Source: Trypanosoma brucei gambiense DAL972
Lineage: Eukaryota; Euglenozoa; Kinetoplastea; Trypanosomatida; Trypanosomatidae
NCBI RefSeq assembly: GCF_000210295.1
Contig: NC_026736.1
Coordinates: 434,001 to 498,000 of the forward strand
Reading direction: 5' to 3'
DNA: 64,000 nt
This document shows, piece by piece, positions 9,517 through 19,846 of the stretch (positions are counted from its first letter, which is position 1; each line of letters opens with the position of its first letter). The notes beneath the pieces were generated by a model. The model saw nothing but the letters and a program-made list of their open reading frames with translations. It was not told where the DNA came from and ran no database searches. A program made the translations under genes and the position numbers.

Positions 9517-10284
9517 CAACGCCTGCGAGCAGTCCAAAAGGAATAAAAAAAAATGGGGAGCGTAAAAATGCAACTGATTCAACATCCAGAAAGAGAAACA
9601 TAAGCAACCGCAAAGAGTAAAGAGTAAAGAGTAAAGAGGGGAACAAAGAAGGCCTCAACAAGAAATTTACACTCAAATGTGGTGTTATGGGCCCGATAAA
9701 TCATATACGGTACCCTCCGCGAGGTCGCACATAACACCCGCACCACTCGCATAGTGAAGTCAAATAGGGAGTATGCATACAACTACAAGAACAAAAAAAT
9801 GGCAAGGTATTCCGCATGAATGTGCAGTTGGGCTAAATGCGAAGTGTAAACCACCCGCAGCTAGCACGCATATAACCGCAAGATATACCGAGCGAACAAG
9901 CACACACAACAGACACTGCGGGGCACCTAGTGGTAGAGAATCTTCCTTCACCACTATGTAATGTATCCCACTTATCCGTTGTAGCATTATGCCTTTAATG
10001 CAGAGGTAAACAGACCTGTCACTTAACAGGCCTCTTGCATCAATGTAAACAAAATAACATACATGTGGACATAAGTACGTAGGTGCACAAATGTCGCACA
10101 AGCGGATCTAGTTACACGTCACGTAGGATAATAGGAAAAAAAAAATGAAATACAAAATCTTAAAGGAAAAGGCTTGTCTAATGCAGCTACGTCTGGACGT
10201 TTCTGTGGCAAAGCAACCCACATCTAAGAAGGAAAACAAGCACAATATGCCAATACAGGAAATCAGGTGAAATTTTTCTAATAA
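9517..10284. other. Intergenic region between kinesin A and the 555-aa gene
   Basis: Once the duplication is collapsed this is the true 768-base spacer. It holds the kinesin A 3' UTR and the short 5' UTR of the 555-aa gene. A GAGTAAA unit is repeated three times near 9615-9635. No gene is seen. The second copy is 11554-12324. Confidence 0.6.
9523..9560 (-). promoter_or_regulatory. Spliced-leader acceptor for the 555-aa gene
   Basis: The minus strand reads a T-rich tract (plus 9535-9560), then CTGCTCGCAG with AG at 9524-9523, only 6 nt before the ATG at 9516. The tract is copied in the duplicated block near 11560-11600. Confidence 0.5.
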
Positions 10285-11357
10285 CTATTTTTCACTGGGT
10301 GCTGAGGCCCGTCTTGAGTCCGACACATTGCTACTACTCCGGAGTCGTTTTACTGCTCCCCCACGGCTACTAACCACGCTTTGATTCTTATCCTTCATTG
10401 AAAGCCGCCGTGTTTGGGTGTCTGGCAGTGTTGTAGATGTGTCATTACGCAGAGCGGCAGAGGCAGAGGCAGAGGCTGCTGCACAAACGGCATTGGAAGA
10501 CTGTGACGAGGTGGAAGGGCGGAGTGGGGGCATGTTACCAATCTGTAAAAAGGCTCCCAAAGAAGCGCCAGTAGCCGACACCCTCAGTGCCTCATTTATT
10601 TGTTGCAGTGATCCAGCCACCTCATCGTTCATTTCAAGGTCGGTGAAAATGTCCTTACTGCTCTCAACCGCCGCACGACAGGCATTTTGCAGAGCATGAC
10701 GAAATGGCAACACATCAGCGGGTGTCGGTAACTTTGTAGTCATTGAAATACTATCTTCGTATAGACGCTGTTCGCACTCGAGCTCGTCATCTAAAATCAT
10801 CTGTTCCCTCACATACGCTGACAGGGTCTCCTGTAGTTGTGATTTGAGTCGCTCCTGCACACCCTCTAAAGAAGCGCGACGGCGTTTCTGAAGTGAATGA
10901 ACTGCGGCAACATGTTTCTGCGTCATTGCCACAATGTTTTGTCCGAGGGAAGCAAAGTTCTCGTTGATACGTACAACGCAACGCGCCATGTCATCCTCGT
11001 ACTGCCGTGTGGACACACCAAATGTACTTCCCCTCTTCCTCCCCTCACTTCCCTCTTCTGTGTTGCCCTTAGATCCCTCGTCACGGCATTCATCGTCACC
11101 CTCCTCCACCTGTCCCATCAGCGTGTCGAGTCTCCATTGCTCAAGCCGCTGAAACACCGCCTCCGTACCACGTTTTGCGGTGTTGTGGGCGTCACGCACT
11201 GCATCCTGCACAACCAACTGGAGTGTGCCAACCTGGGAGTCAAACTTCAGAAGGGCCTCGTGGTACACCTGTTTAAAGCGGACCAACTCTTCCTCCTTCT
11301 CCTCTATCATCGCCTTCAGTACACTGGTTTGCGAATCAGTGATATGTTGGAGACCTT
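10285..11357 (-). pseudogene. Artefactual 3' partial copy of kinesin A
   Basis: This stretch encodes the C-terminal 357 residues or so of kinesin A, identical to the complete gene at 12325-14565, and stops at the N gap. It lacks the motor domain. It should not be counted as a second gene: the truncation point coincides with the contig edge. Confidence 0.85.
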
Positions 11358-11457
11358 NNNNNNNNNNNNNNNNNNNNNNNNNNNNNNNNNNNNNNNNNNN
11401 NNNNNNNNNNNNNNNNNNNNNNNNNNNNNNNNNNNNNNNNNNNNNNNNNNNNNNNNN
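11358..11457. other. Assembly gap of 100 N
   Basis: Exactly 100 N, the conventional length for a gap of unknown size. Its two sides carry the same sequence as 13397 leftward and 9420 rightward respectively. Confidence 0.98.
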
Positions 11458-11553
11458 GCGTGAAGTGCTCGTAGTGCCGTCCAAATGCTTGAGAAGGGCA
11501 AACTCTGTCAGCCCGTTCATTGGCCGCACCACGCGGAATGCGAGGGTATCCAT
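11458..11553 (-). pseudogene. Artefactual N-terminal fragment of the 555-aa gene
   Basis: Encodes the start of the same protein as 7849-9516 (MDTLAFRVVRPMNGLTEF...), then loses frame at a one-base deletion near 11486 and runs into the N gap. It is a product of the unmerged contig overlap. Confidence 0.8.
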
Positions 11554-13397
11554 CAACGCCTGCGAGCAGTCCAAAAGGAATAAAAAAAAATGGGGAGCGT
11601 AAAAATGCAACTCGATTTCAACATCCAGAAAGAGAAACATAAGCAACCGCAAAGAGTAAAGAGTAAAGAGTAAAGAGGGGGAACAAAGAAGGCCTCAACA
11701 AGAAATTTACACTCAAATGTGGTGTTATGGGCCCGATAAATCATATACGGTACCCTCCGCGAGGTCGCACATAACACCCGCACCACTCGCATAGTGAAGT
11801 CAAATAGGGAGTATGCATACAACTACAAGAACAAAAAAATGGCAAGGTATTCCGCATGAATGTGCAGTTGGGCTAAATGCGAAGTGTAAACCACCCGCAG
11901 CTAGCACGCATATAACCGCAAGATATACCGAGCGAACAAGCACACACAACAGACACTGCGGGGCACCTAGTGGTAGAGAATCTTCCTTCACCACTATGTA
12001 ATGTATCCCACTTATCCGTTGTAGCATTATGCCTTTAATGCAGAGGTAAACAGACCTGTCACTTAACAGGCCTCTTGCATCAATGTAAACAAAATAACAT
12101 ACATGTGGACATAAGTACGTAGGTGCACAAATGTCGCACAAGCGGATCTAGTTACACGTCACGTAGGATAATAGGAAAAAAAAAATGAAATACAAAATCT
12201 TAAAGGAAAAGGCTTGTCTAATGCAGCTACGTCTGGACGTTTCTGTGGCAAAGCAACCCACATCTAAGAAGGAAAACAAGCACAATATGCCAATACAGGA
12301 AATCAGGTGAAATTTTTCTAATAACTATTTTTCACTGGGTGCTGAGGCCCGTCTTGAGTCCGACACATTGCTACTACTCCGGAGTCGTTTTACTGCTCCC
12401 CCACGGCTACTAACCACGCTTTGATTCTTATCCTTCATTGAAAGCCGCCGTGTTTGGGTGTCTGGCAGTGTTGTAGATGTGTCATTACGCAGAGCGGCAG
12501 AGGCAGAGGCAGAGGCTGCTGCACAAACGGCATTGGAAGACTGTGACGAGGTGGAAGGGCGGAGTGGGGGCATGTTACCAATCTGTAAAAAGGCTCCCAA
12601 AGAAGCGCCAGTAGCCGACACCCTCAGTGCCTCATTTATTTGTTGCAGTGATCCAGCCACCTCATCGTTCATTTCAAGGTCGGTGAAAATGTCCTTACTG
12701 CTCTCAACCGCCGCACGACAGGCATTTTGCAGAGCATGACGAAATGGCAACACATCAGCGGGTGTCGGTAACTTTGTAGTCATTGAAATACTATCTTCGT
12801 ATAGACGCTGTTCGCACTCGAGCTCGTCATCTAAAATCATCTGTTCCCTCACATACGCTGACAGGGTCTCCTGTAGTTGTGATTTGAGTCGCTCCTGCAC
12901 ACCCTCTAAAGAAGCGCGACGGCGTTTCTGAAGTGAATGAACTGCGGCAACATGTTTCTGCGTCATTGCCACAATGTTTTGTCCGAGGGAAGCAAAGTTC
13001 TCGTTGATACGTACAACGCAACGCGCCATGTCATCCTCGTACTGCCGTGTGGACACACCAAATGTACTTCCCCTCTTCCTCCCCTCACTTCCCTCTTCTG
13101 TGTTGCCCTTAGATCCCTCGTCACGGCATTCATCGTCACCCTCCTCCACCTGTCCCATCAGCGTGTCGAGTCTCCATTGCTCAAGCCGCTGAAACACCGC
13201 CTCCGTACCACGTTTTGCGGTGTTGTGGGCGTCACGCACTGCATCCTGCACAACCAACTGGAGTGTGCCAACCTGGGAGTCAAACTTCAGAAGGGCCTCG
13301 TGGTACACCTGTTTAAAGCGGACCAACTCTTCCTCCTTCTCCTCTATCATCGCCTTCAGTACACTGGTTTGCGAATCAGTGATATGTTGGAGACCTT
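11458..13397. repeat. Right copy of the artefactual 1.94-kb duplication
   Basis: Begins directly after the N gap and repeats 9420-11357, then runs on without a break into the rest of kinesin A. The indels that separate it from the left copy lie only in its first 230 bases, next to the contig end. The missing A near 11486 would put the first codons of the 555-aa protein out of frame, so the left copy is the more reliable there. Confidence 0.85.
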
Positions 13398-14565
13398 CAT
13401 TTTCCCGCCGCTCCTTCAGCAACGTATCCACATTTGATTTTAGCTCAGTATATTCCTCCTCCAGTTGCTGGTACCGTTCGTGGTCCTCGCGAGAAATATA
13501 GTAACCGCCCCGCTCCGCTACGCGCTCCTGGAGGCGGTTGCGTAGCCGCTGGTTTTCAGCTTCGAAGGAACGGAGACGAATCATCAACTTCTCCCGTTCA
13601 GTGTTTGCCTGGTTTCGAATGGACCGGGCCTTCACTGCGTACATAAGAGTCGACTTGGTTTCTTCAATGTCCCGGCCGACGGAAGAAATGCATGCGATCA
13701 TGAGAGTCCGCGCACTGCCACCGATGGAGTCCCGCAAGATCTCTGTTAACTTGGAGTCCCGGTACGGCACGTGATTTGGCCGTGTTGTGTCGTTAGAGTT
13801 TGAAAGCGCAAGAAACACATTTTTTAGCGCTAGCAATGATTTGTTGATCTTTCCCGTTTCGCCCGCAGCCGCCCCACTAGCGTGAGATTTCTTTAAACTC
13901 TCACTACCCGCAAGATCCACCATGAACAAGTGGGTTACATCCACACTGTTGGTGTACTCGTTAAACTCTTCGTAGTCGACTATTATAACGACGTGGGAGC
14001 GGCTGCTCCGCTCATTCATGAGAGTCGACGCAATGTGACGGCGGCTTAATCCCTTCTGAATTGCCGCAAATGCATCGGCGACCCGTGATAACGTCAACTT
14101 CTCGTTGGACACCGGAAACCCACCAACAAGCGTCACCTCTGTTTCTCCATCCTTACTGAGCATGTCAATCAGTTTCTCATTGTATATTTCTATCATGGAA
14201 AGTGTGAGTGCGCACTGCGCCCCTTCAACTGTCCTTTGCTGCACGTGCTCAAGCATGGAGCCGATCATACGGTGGGCAATACCACTCGATCCTCCAGCTC
14301 CACCTAACATAGTAAACGTCTTCCCCGTCCCAGTCTGTCCGTACACCATTACAGTGCCATGTAATCCATCCTTCACGCTCTGTAGAATGGGCTCACATAT
14401 GGCATAGACATCGTCCTGCGTAGCAGTGGGGGGAAATATATAGTCCGGGTCGTAACTTTTGTTGTCCAACATGACACGCCTTCCATTGACGAAGCTGAGG
14501 CCAGCCGCAGGGCGCTCACTCTCAAATAGTGGCCGACAGCGAACTGCCACCTTAATGTTGCTCAT
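12325..14565 (-). CDS. Kinesin A, N-terminal motor (746 aa)
   Basis: A kinesin with the motor at the extreme N-terminus. The ATG at 14565 (MSNIKVAVRCRP) is the first in frame, and the protein begins at the first beta strand of the motor. The P-loop GQTGTGKT is at residues 76-83, switch I NERSSRSH at 184-191, switch II DLAGSE at 217-222, and HVPYRDSKLTEILRDSIGG at about 265-283, so the ATPase should be active. The motor ends near residue 320. A coiled coil follows to about 480, then an acidic Glu/Gly-rich stretch, a second helical region and a Ser/Ala-rich basic tail with an Ala-Ser repeat. N-terminal motors normally walk to microtubule plus ends. I cannot assign a subfamily; many trypanosome kinesins are lineage-specific. 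Kinesin B lies about 2 kb upstream. Confidence 0.93.
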   Translation of the reverse strand: MSNIKVAVRCRPLFESERPAAGLSFVNGRRVMLDNKSYDPDYIFPPTATQDDVYAICEPILQSVKDGLHGTVMVYGQTGTGKTFTMLGGAGGSSGIAHRMIGSMLEHVQQRTVEGAQCALTLSMIEIYNEKLIDMLSKDGETEVTLVGGFPVSNEKLTLSRVADAFAAIQKGLSRRHIASTLMNERSSRSHVVIIVDYEEFNEYTNSVDVTHLFMVDLAGSESLKKSHASGAAAGETGKINKSLLALKNVFLALSNSNDTTRPNHVPYRDSKLTEILRDSIGGSARTLMIACISSVGRDIEETKSTLMYAVKARSIRNQANTEREKLMIRLRSFEAENQRLRNRLQERVAERGGYYISREDHERYQQLEEEYTELKSNVDTLLKERRENEGLQHITDSQTSVLKAMIEEKEEELVRFKQVYHEALLKFDSQVGTLQLVVQDAVRDAHNTAKRGTEAVFQRLEQWRLDTLMGQVEEGDDECRDEGSKGNTEEGSEGRKRGSTFGVSTRQYEDDMARCVVRINENFASLGQNIVAMTQKHVAAVHSLQKRRRASLEGVQERLKSQLQETLSAYVREQMILDDELECEQRLYEDSISMTTKLPTPADVLPFRHALQNACRAAVESSKDIFTDLEMNDEVAGSLQQINEALRVSATGASLGAFLQIGNMPPLRPSTSSQSSNAVCAAASASASAALRNDTSTTLPDTQTRRLSMKDKNQSVVSSRGGAVKRLRSSSNVSDSRRASAPSEK

Positions 14566-15162
14566 CTCTTTGCTCTCTTGCCTGTTTGACACACCACCCG
14601 CTGCTGTGCCTTCTGACAAGCCACGTTAAACAGTGTTTACCAACATGTCGGAAGAAACGACAATAGGAAAGAAGATAAAGAAACGCTCCCTAATGAAACT
14701 GTAGAAAAGGAGGGCACACGCACAAGCACAAACATACTCAATAAAATCCTTCCCCCTCCACTTCCTTGTTTCCTGCGTGCCAATAGATAAAATCATCTCT
14801 TCGGAGAGGCTTTCTTGCCTCCTTTTTTTCAGGTTGTCACATACGCGAAACTCATTAACCTCAAATGTGCAGCTGGGGAGAATTCCCCTCCTCCATACGC
14901 AGCACAAAACGTATAGAAAGTAATAACGTAAAACAAAAAGGAAAAGGAAAAAGAGAAGGAACAGTGCAAGCAACTTCCACATTAATCCCATCCCGCGGGA
15001 AAACCAACACCAACCTCGTCACAACTACCGGTGCGCACACACATGCTCTTTACACGCTACAAAAAGCAAGAACAACCAACAACGCACTTCATGAATACAT
15101 ACACAATATAACACAGAAAAGTACGTGCGCACACGCAACTCATGTCGTGGTGAACCATAACT
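14566..15162. other. Intergenic region between acylphosphatase and kinesin A
   Basis: Contains a purine-rich plus-strand tract at about 14932-14961 (pyrimidines on the transcribed strand) and a second one at 14703-14715 just before an AG. Either could serve as the kinesin A splice site. No gene is seen. Confidence 0.55.
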
Positions 15163-15495
15163 TCATCGCAGTATCTCGAATGTATCAAAACTATATTCGA
15201 TTCCTTCGGCTTCTGTTGTTGAGTCAACGCCTTCCACGCGCGACTTTGGCGACCCCTCATTGCACCACTTCACGAGGTTCGCAACTTGTTGCTTCGGGCC
15301 CTCCGCCATCAGCTCCACGCGCCCATCGGGAAGGTTACGGACCCAACCGCGCACGCCAAATTCCTCAGCCGCCTTTTGGGTGTGTTTCCGAAAAAAAACG
15401 CCCTGCACGCGGCCACGCACAAAAACATGACAGCGAACGATCATCCCCTCATTGTTTTGTGCTGAAGAAGCAACCTGATCTACAGTTTGTGGCAT
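15163..15495 (-). CDS. Acylphosphatase
   Basis: A 110-aa protein, close to the usual 90-100 aa of acylphosphatases. The signature GRVQGVFFRKHT is followed by GVRGWVRNLPDGRVEL. The catalytic arginine (R36 in FFRK) and asparagine (N54 in VRN) are both present. The enzyme hydrolyses the carboxyl-phosphate bond of acyl phosphates such as 1,3-bisphosphoglycerate, in the cytosol. The start is the first ATG of the frame, at 15495, and a spliced-leader acceptor sits 40 nt upstream. A second Met at residue 18 lies directly before the domain. The gene sits between two kinesin genes with no evident functional link. Confidence 0.93.
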   Translation of the reverse strand: MPQTVDQVASSAQNNEGMIVRCHVFVRGRVQGVFFRKHTQKAAEEFGVRGWVRNLPDGRVELMAEGPKQQVANLVKWCNEGSPKSRVEGVDSTTEAEGIEYSFDTFEILR

Positions 15496-15535
15496 GTGCG
15501 AAATAAGTGAGCTCAAAAATGAGGGTATTGAAAAA

Positions 15536-15559
15536 CTGATGGGGATAAAAACAAAAAGC
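15536..15559 (-). promoter_or_regulatory. Spliced-leader acceptor for acylphosphatase
   Basis: The minus strand reads TTTTTGTTTTTATCCCCATC then AG at 15537-15536, 40 nt before the ATG. Confidence 0.5.
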
Positions 15560-15892
15560 TTAACCAAACGCTCCCAATATGCGCAAGAGTATAAGACAAA
15601 AACACAAGAAAAGACAGGTAGAATGGAAAGGGAACTGAGGGGAAAAGGGAAGAAGTAGCTTGATGGATCACACGCAGTTACGGAAGCCGGTGCGGGGCGC
15701 CAAATGACTGAGACAGTTGGTCAAAAGTGAAGAAGGTAGTCTTGCTTCTAGTGGAATTTATGTCGTTTGCTTACTTCCAAAAAAAAAAGTCCTTTCTTTT
15801 TGTTTTCCCCTGGAGGGGGAGGGAAGAAAGATAAGTAAGTAAAAAAGGTGTGCCCCACTTGGTGCAACGTCACAAATTCTATAACTCTCAAT

Positions 15893-15912
15893 TATATATA
15901 TATATATATATA
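15893..15912. repeat. (TA)n microsatellite
   Basis: A short, pure TA repeat in the kinesin B 3' flank. Confidence 0.85.
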
Positions 15913-16627
15913 TGTATGCTACGTAATTTTGATTTCGATGGGAAAGCAGACGGACAACTGAGTTTTGCTTGTCTCGTGCCACCTCATCACAAACACTTAC
16001 GCGCATATGCTCTCCGCCATGATGATACCGTTCAGTTGTCCACTCTCCCAGTTGCAGTGGGTGAAGAGAAGGAGAAAATCAAATTAAAGCGATACTCTAC
16101 AAGGACAAAGCATACTCTCAGTTTAGTCCCGTACGACGAAAGTAAAGGCAAACACCGACAACAATAGCAATAAATAACAGATAAATATATAAATAAAGGT
16201 ACTCGATGAAGATTATTACAGCTGAAAATTAATCCAGTAGCCCCAATGCACATCTACACTCACTCGCCATTACTTTCATTGACCATCTATTTAAAAAAAA
16301 AAAACACTTCCATCCCATTTCTGCAAAAGTCTATCGAGAAGTCTTCACACCCCCACCTACCCAGTCTCCCATTTGATAAAGACTTTTAGGAATGAAAAAC
16401 AAAAACAAAAAGAGCATCGATTGCACAAAACTGGATTCCATCGTACGTCTCCACGGCGACTTACCTTCACTTCGCCTGCAACACCTTCGTCACTTGTGAC
16501 AAGTCTTACACTCTTCTTCCACACAGTGCTTTGTGTCAATTTATAAAGTCCTTCAGATGCCTGCCGTCACTTCACCTCACTACACTTCACCCCTCCGCCT
16601 GCTCCTCCATAGCGAATTGCTTTCGCT

Positions 16628-19600
16628 TCATGACTGCATCGCCTTCACTGCAGCAGACACCAAACCCTGCAGTGCCTGAGCCTCCGTGCGCAAACGCTTG
16701 CATTCCTCCCCACGCTGCTGGTGTATCCCCTCCTCAAGGGACTTACAAATTGAATCTACTTTAGGTTTGATACGCTGCTCCATTATTGTTTGCAATGCAC
16801 GGCGGTCCTTTTTCTGCATTTCCACATACCTCTTGAGAAAGCTGATCTCTGCGTCCTTTCCACGGACGTCTTCGCCCTTTGCATCATTCAACCTGGTGAG
16901 CAACTCCGATATCTCATTATCCCTCTCCTGCAGCGTGCGGCGCCACTCCTCCTCACGTTTCGAGTGAGCACTACGCAAGTCGAGCAACTGCGCCTCCAAC
17001 GACTGAACTGCAGTGGCTGAAGCAAATCTCTCTTCTGGTGAAGAGGCAGGGTTCAACTCAACACCCTTGAAACCAGTGTCAGGATTTGAAGAGGCGCCGA
17101 CGTGAGTTTCCCCTTTGCATGCATCCGCAGCGCACTCCACTGCCCTCTCCACGCTACGCTTCGCCTCGCCTGCCACGTGATCCTGAAGCAACTTCAGCGC
17201 TACACAGACTTCGCTAAGCTCCTCCCGTTGCAGTGCAGACGTGCAGTATTCTAAGGCTTTCTGAGATTCAACACGCATGACGTCTATCTCGCCAGACAAA
17301 TGCAAAAGTTTCTCCTCTTTCTCCGCTAATTGTCGCCGCAACATCTCTATTGAGCCCTCATAAGCTTTGCGTACCGTCTCTTGTTGTCCGTCGAAGTACC
17401 GCCGGGTGTACGAAATGGCCTCCAGCGCCTCTGGCAACTGCTGAGCCCTTGACGCATCCATTAACCTACCAAGGGTGCTGTAATCTTTTCTTAGTGCAAG
17501 CAACTGCAATTCCTTGTCCTTCACGGCGTGCGAAAGTTTCCCGAAGTAACTGCTCACCTGCTGGTGGGCAATTCTTTCAACAGCTTCCTGTACAACTTTC
17601 GCCAACTGGTCCTTCAGACCACCGGTCACATACGTCTCTGCTGCTTCCCTCCGCGACTCCGTATCCAGTTGTGGTGCCACAACCTCCTGAATTTTAGTGT
17701 GATTGAATGTCAGTAGTTCCAATATCTTCTCATCTGGTGGTAGCAACACCGAGGGATTGGTGTCCGATCGGTACCACATATCGGTTCCACTTCCATCACG
17801 ACGCGGCTTCGGCACACGAAGACGTCGCAGGCAGTTTTCCGCCTCCTCTCTTGAAAGAGCAGTGGAGGATTTGCCAACTCCTTCACCAGGGGAAACCAGC
17901 GGCGGCACCGAGTCATTCGCACTTTCCGTTAACCCTTCAGAGCTTTCACGAGTGATTAACTCTTCCTTCAAATTCCGAATAATTTCATCTCTTTCACTGA
18001 GCTTCGACGTAAGGTCCACAACAATATCCCTGTGTTTGACGAGCAACTCGTTATACCGGCTCAGCATCGCCTCCTCTTGAAGCACCTGCCATTGGTGGTG
18101 AATCTCCTCGAGACCAAGCATATATTCCTCTGGGTCGACGTGCTCTTCACAGCCGCCATTGCCAGCTTCATTCCCTCTGCTATCACGTAGAATCGCTTCT
18201 AGTTCCTCCAGTCGCCGTTGCAGCTGCATGCGAACAGCTTGCTCGTGTTGATGAGCACACAGAGACCTTTGCAGTGCTTCCACAACCTCCTCACGCTCCT
18301 CCTCCGCACGGCGGACACTCTGCTGCAACTCTGACAGGAGCCCAACATCTAACCCCTGCTGTGACTGCAGTTGCATCGCATCTTGCTGCCCGGGTAGAGA
18401 CCACTGCCTCTCGTGCTGGGTGTCTTCATTAATAACGGCGGTATTTCGTATGTTTTTGGCGCGATTGGCAAACAAAAGTGTTGAGAGAGTTTCCGCATGA
18501 GACTCCAGAGCAGGTGAAATACACACAATGAGAGTGGTCTTACAGTTACCGCCAAGGGAGTCCCGCAGCACACTCGTGAGCACAGAATTTCTGAAGGGAA
18601 CATGGGAACTACGCGATGCACCACCGTCCTTGTTGTCTTTTCCACAACTCTTCCGTTGAGCTAGTGCCGAAATGACGTTGCCGAGTTCGTGTAAGGATTT
18701 GTTAATACACCTCGCCTCCTCCAGTCGTTGCCCGCTTACGCCTGATTGTCGTACCTTCTCGCTCCCGGCAAGGTCCACAATGTTCAACTTTCCCACGCGG
18801 TGAGAAGATACCGAACCAGTTACCGGGTCCTTTTTTACAGTTTCCACCGTAAGGATGAAAATGGCGTGTGAGCGAGAGGACAATTCGCTCATGCGGGTTG
18901 CTTCCGTGGCACGTCTTGAGGTACCGCGCTCCATAAGGTAATACACGTCTCGTGGACTACACACATTCCATTCCGAGAGGCCATCAACATGAACACCGCT
19001 CCGCGTTGTGTGCCGCACCACCAACGACCGTGGTGCCTCCTCCCCCGGTGGCTTTAATAAATCAGATATAACCTCATTGTATATTTGCATATACGACGCT
19101 CGGATGGTGTAATCCACATTGCCACACCGACTATCGTCGATAATACTGAAGATTTCCTCTACAGCACGGGCAATGATGCCATGCTGCTCCTCTCCAGCAA
19201 ACCCCTCCATTGTGTATGTTTTTCCTGCACCCGTCTGCCCATACGCCAACAAGGTAGCGTTATAACCCTCCACGACGGATAGGACGGCACTACGGGCACT
19301 CCGCTCATACACATCCCGTTGCAGATCATATCTGTCGTGCACGTAATCAAACGTAAAGGTTTGTGTCGCGTAAACTTCTGCAAAGCAACCACTAGTTTTG
19401 TTGTCATCGCTATTGTCACTCAGATCAACTGGTTCGCACAATGTAATGGACGATCGATCCTTGGAAACACGCACAACATCAGTGTACCGGCCGTTTTCCT
19501 TGAGCTCACGCGGTAGCGGAGGGCGTACACGTATCACAACCGTTATGTTTGATTCACTATCGCCATTTGGAGTGAATGGAGTTGCACTGACACGGGTAGA

Positions 19601-19846
19601 TTTTGAAGTCTCAGACCCGAAGCCCCAGCTCACAGATTGGGATGCGAATTGGCCGTCAGCACCACTACGCTGCATGGTTTTGTCATTAGTACTACACCCA
19701 GAGCAGTGATGTGTCATCATCGCCGGCACAAGTGGCGGAGATGTGTCGTTAAAAACTACTCGCGCACGACGCCGCCCCTCCTCCCGTTGATGCATCCCCG
19801 GTATTGATTGTCCACTTGAACCTGTAAAACACGCGGAAGTGTTCAT
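16628..19846 (-). CDS. Kinesin B, large kinesin with N-terminal motor (1072 aa)
   Basis: A 100-residue Ser/Thr-rich N-terminal extension precedes the motor, which begins at NITVVIRVRPPLP. The P-loop GQTGAGKT is at residues 203-210, switch I ELSSRSH at 321-327, switch II DLAGSE at 358-363, and HVPFRNSVLTSVLRDSLGG follows. The motor ends near residue 470 (LLFANRAKNIRN). From there to the end the protein is mostly coiled coil, with Gln/Glu/Arg-rich heptads, broken by a short Pro/Gly linker around RRLRVPKPRRDGSG. The motor resembles the kinesin-1/ungrouped ARK-like class more than kinesin A's. It is probably a plus-end motor or microtubule-organising protein of the cytoskeleton or flagellum. The ATG at 19846 is 224 nt from a strong splice acceptor. 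Confidence 0.93.
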   Translation of the reverse strand: MNTSACFTGSSGQSIPGMHQREEGRRRARVVFNDTSPPLVPAMMTHHCSGCSTNDKTMQRSGADGQFASQSVSWGFGSETSKSTRVSATPFTPNGDSESNITVVIRVRPPLPRELKENGRYTDVVRVSKDRSSITLCEPVDLSDNSDDNKTSGCFAEVYATQTFTFDYVHDRYDLQRDVYERSARSAVLSVVEGYNATLLAYGQTGAGKTYTMEGFAGEEQHGIIARAVEEIFSIIDDSRCGNVDYTIRASYMQIYNEVISDLLKPPGEEAPRSLVVRHTTRSGVHVDGLSEWNVCSPRDVYYLMERGTSRRATEATRMSELSSRSHAIFILTVETVKKDPVTGSVSSHRVGKLNIVDLAGSEKVRQSGVSGQRLEEARCINKSLHELGNVISALAQRKSCGKDNKDGGASRSSHVPFRNSVLTSVLRDSLGGNCKTTLIVCISPALESHAETLSTLLFANRAKNIRNTAVINEDTQHERQWSLPGQQDAMQLQSQQGLDVGLLSELQQSVRRAEEEREEVVEALQRSLCAHQHEQAVRMQLQRRLEELEAILRDSRGNEAGNGGCEEHVDPEEYMLGLEEIHHQWQVLQEEAMLSRYNELLVKHRDIVVDLTSKLSERDEIIRNLKEELITRESSEGLTESANDSVPPLVSPGEGVGKSSTALSREEAENCLRRLRVPKPRRDGSGTDMWYRSDTNPSVLLPPDEKILELLTFNHTKIQEVVAPQLDTESRREAAETYVTGGLKDQLAKVVQEAVERIAHQQVSSYFGKLSHAVKDKELQLLALRKDYSTLGRLMDASRAQQLPEALEAISYTRRYFDGQQETVRKAYEGSIEMLRRQLAEKEEKLLHLSGEIDVMRVESQKALEYCTSALQREELSEVCVALKLLQDHVAGEAKRSVERAVECAADACKGETHVGASSNPDTGFKGVELNPASSPEERFASATAVQSLEAQLLDLRSAHSKREEEWRRTLQERDNEISELLTRLNDAKGEDVRGKDAEISFLKRYVEMQKKDRRALQTIMEQRIKPKVDSICKSLEEGIHQQRGEECKRLRTEAQALQGLVSAAVKAMQS

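Larger units (their letters stand above)
9420..11357. repeat. Left copy of an artefactual 1.94-kb duplication
   Basis: This block matches 11458-13397 at a constant offset of 2040 for most of its length. By eye it is identical from about 9640 on. The only differences are three small indels in the first 230 bases: a run of four A versus three near 9451, GATTC versus CGATTTC near 9575, and four versus five G near 9640. The copy ends exactly at the N gap. It therefore looks like the end of one contig. Confidence 0.85.
15496..16627. other. Intergenic region between kinesin B and acylphosphatase
   Basis: These 1.1 kb hold the kinesin B 3' UTR and acylphosphatase 5' UTR. Visible are a TA repeat at 15893-15912, an A run at 16292-16303 and low-complexity AT-rich sequence. 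No gene is supported. Confidence 0.55.

Noticed and set aside
9517..9585. Longer N-terminus for the 555-aa protein from an ATG at 9585
   Set aside because: It spans the pyrimidine tract and AG acceptor, translates to a Phe/Leu-rich run from that tract, and carries indels between the two assembly copies.
10285..11652. Apparent chimeric gene joining the kinesin A tail to an N-terminus reading through the N gap
   Set aside because: It depends on translating unknown bases and on two contig ends that belong elsewhere; it is an assembly artefact.
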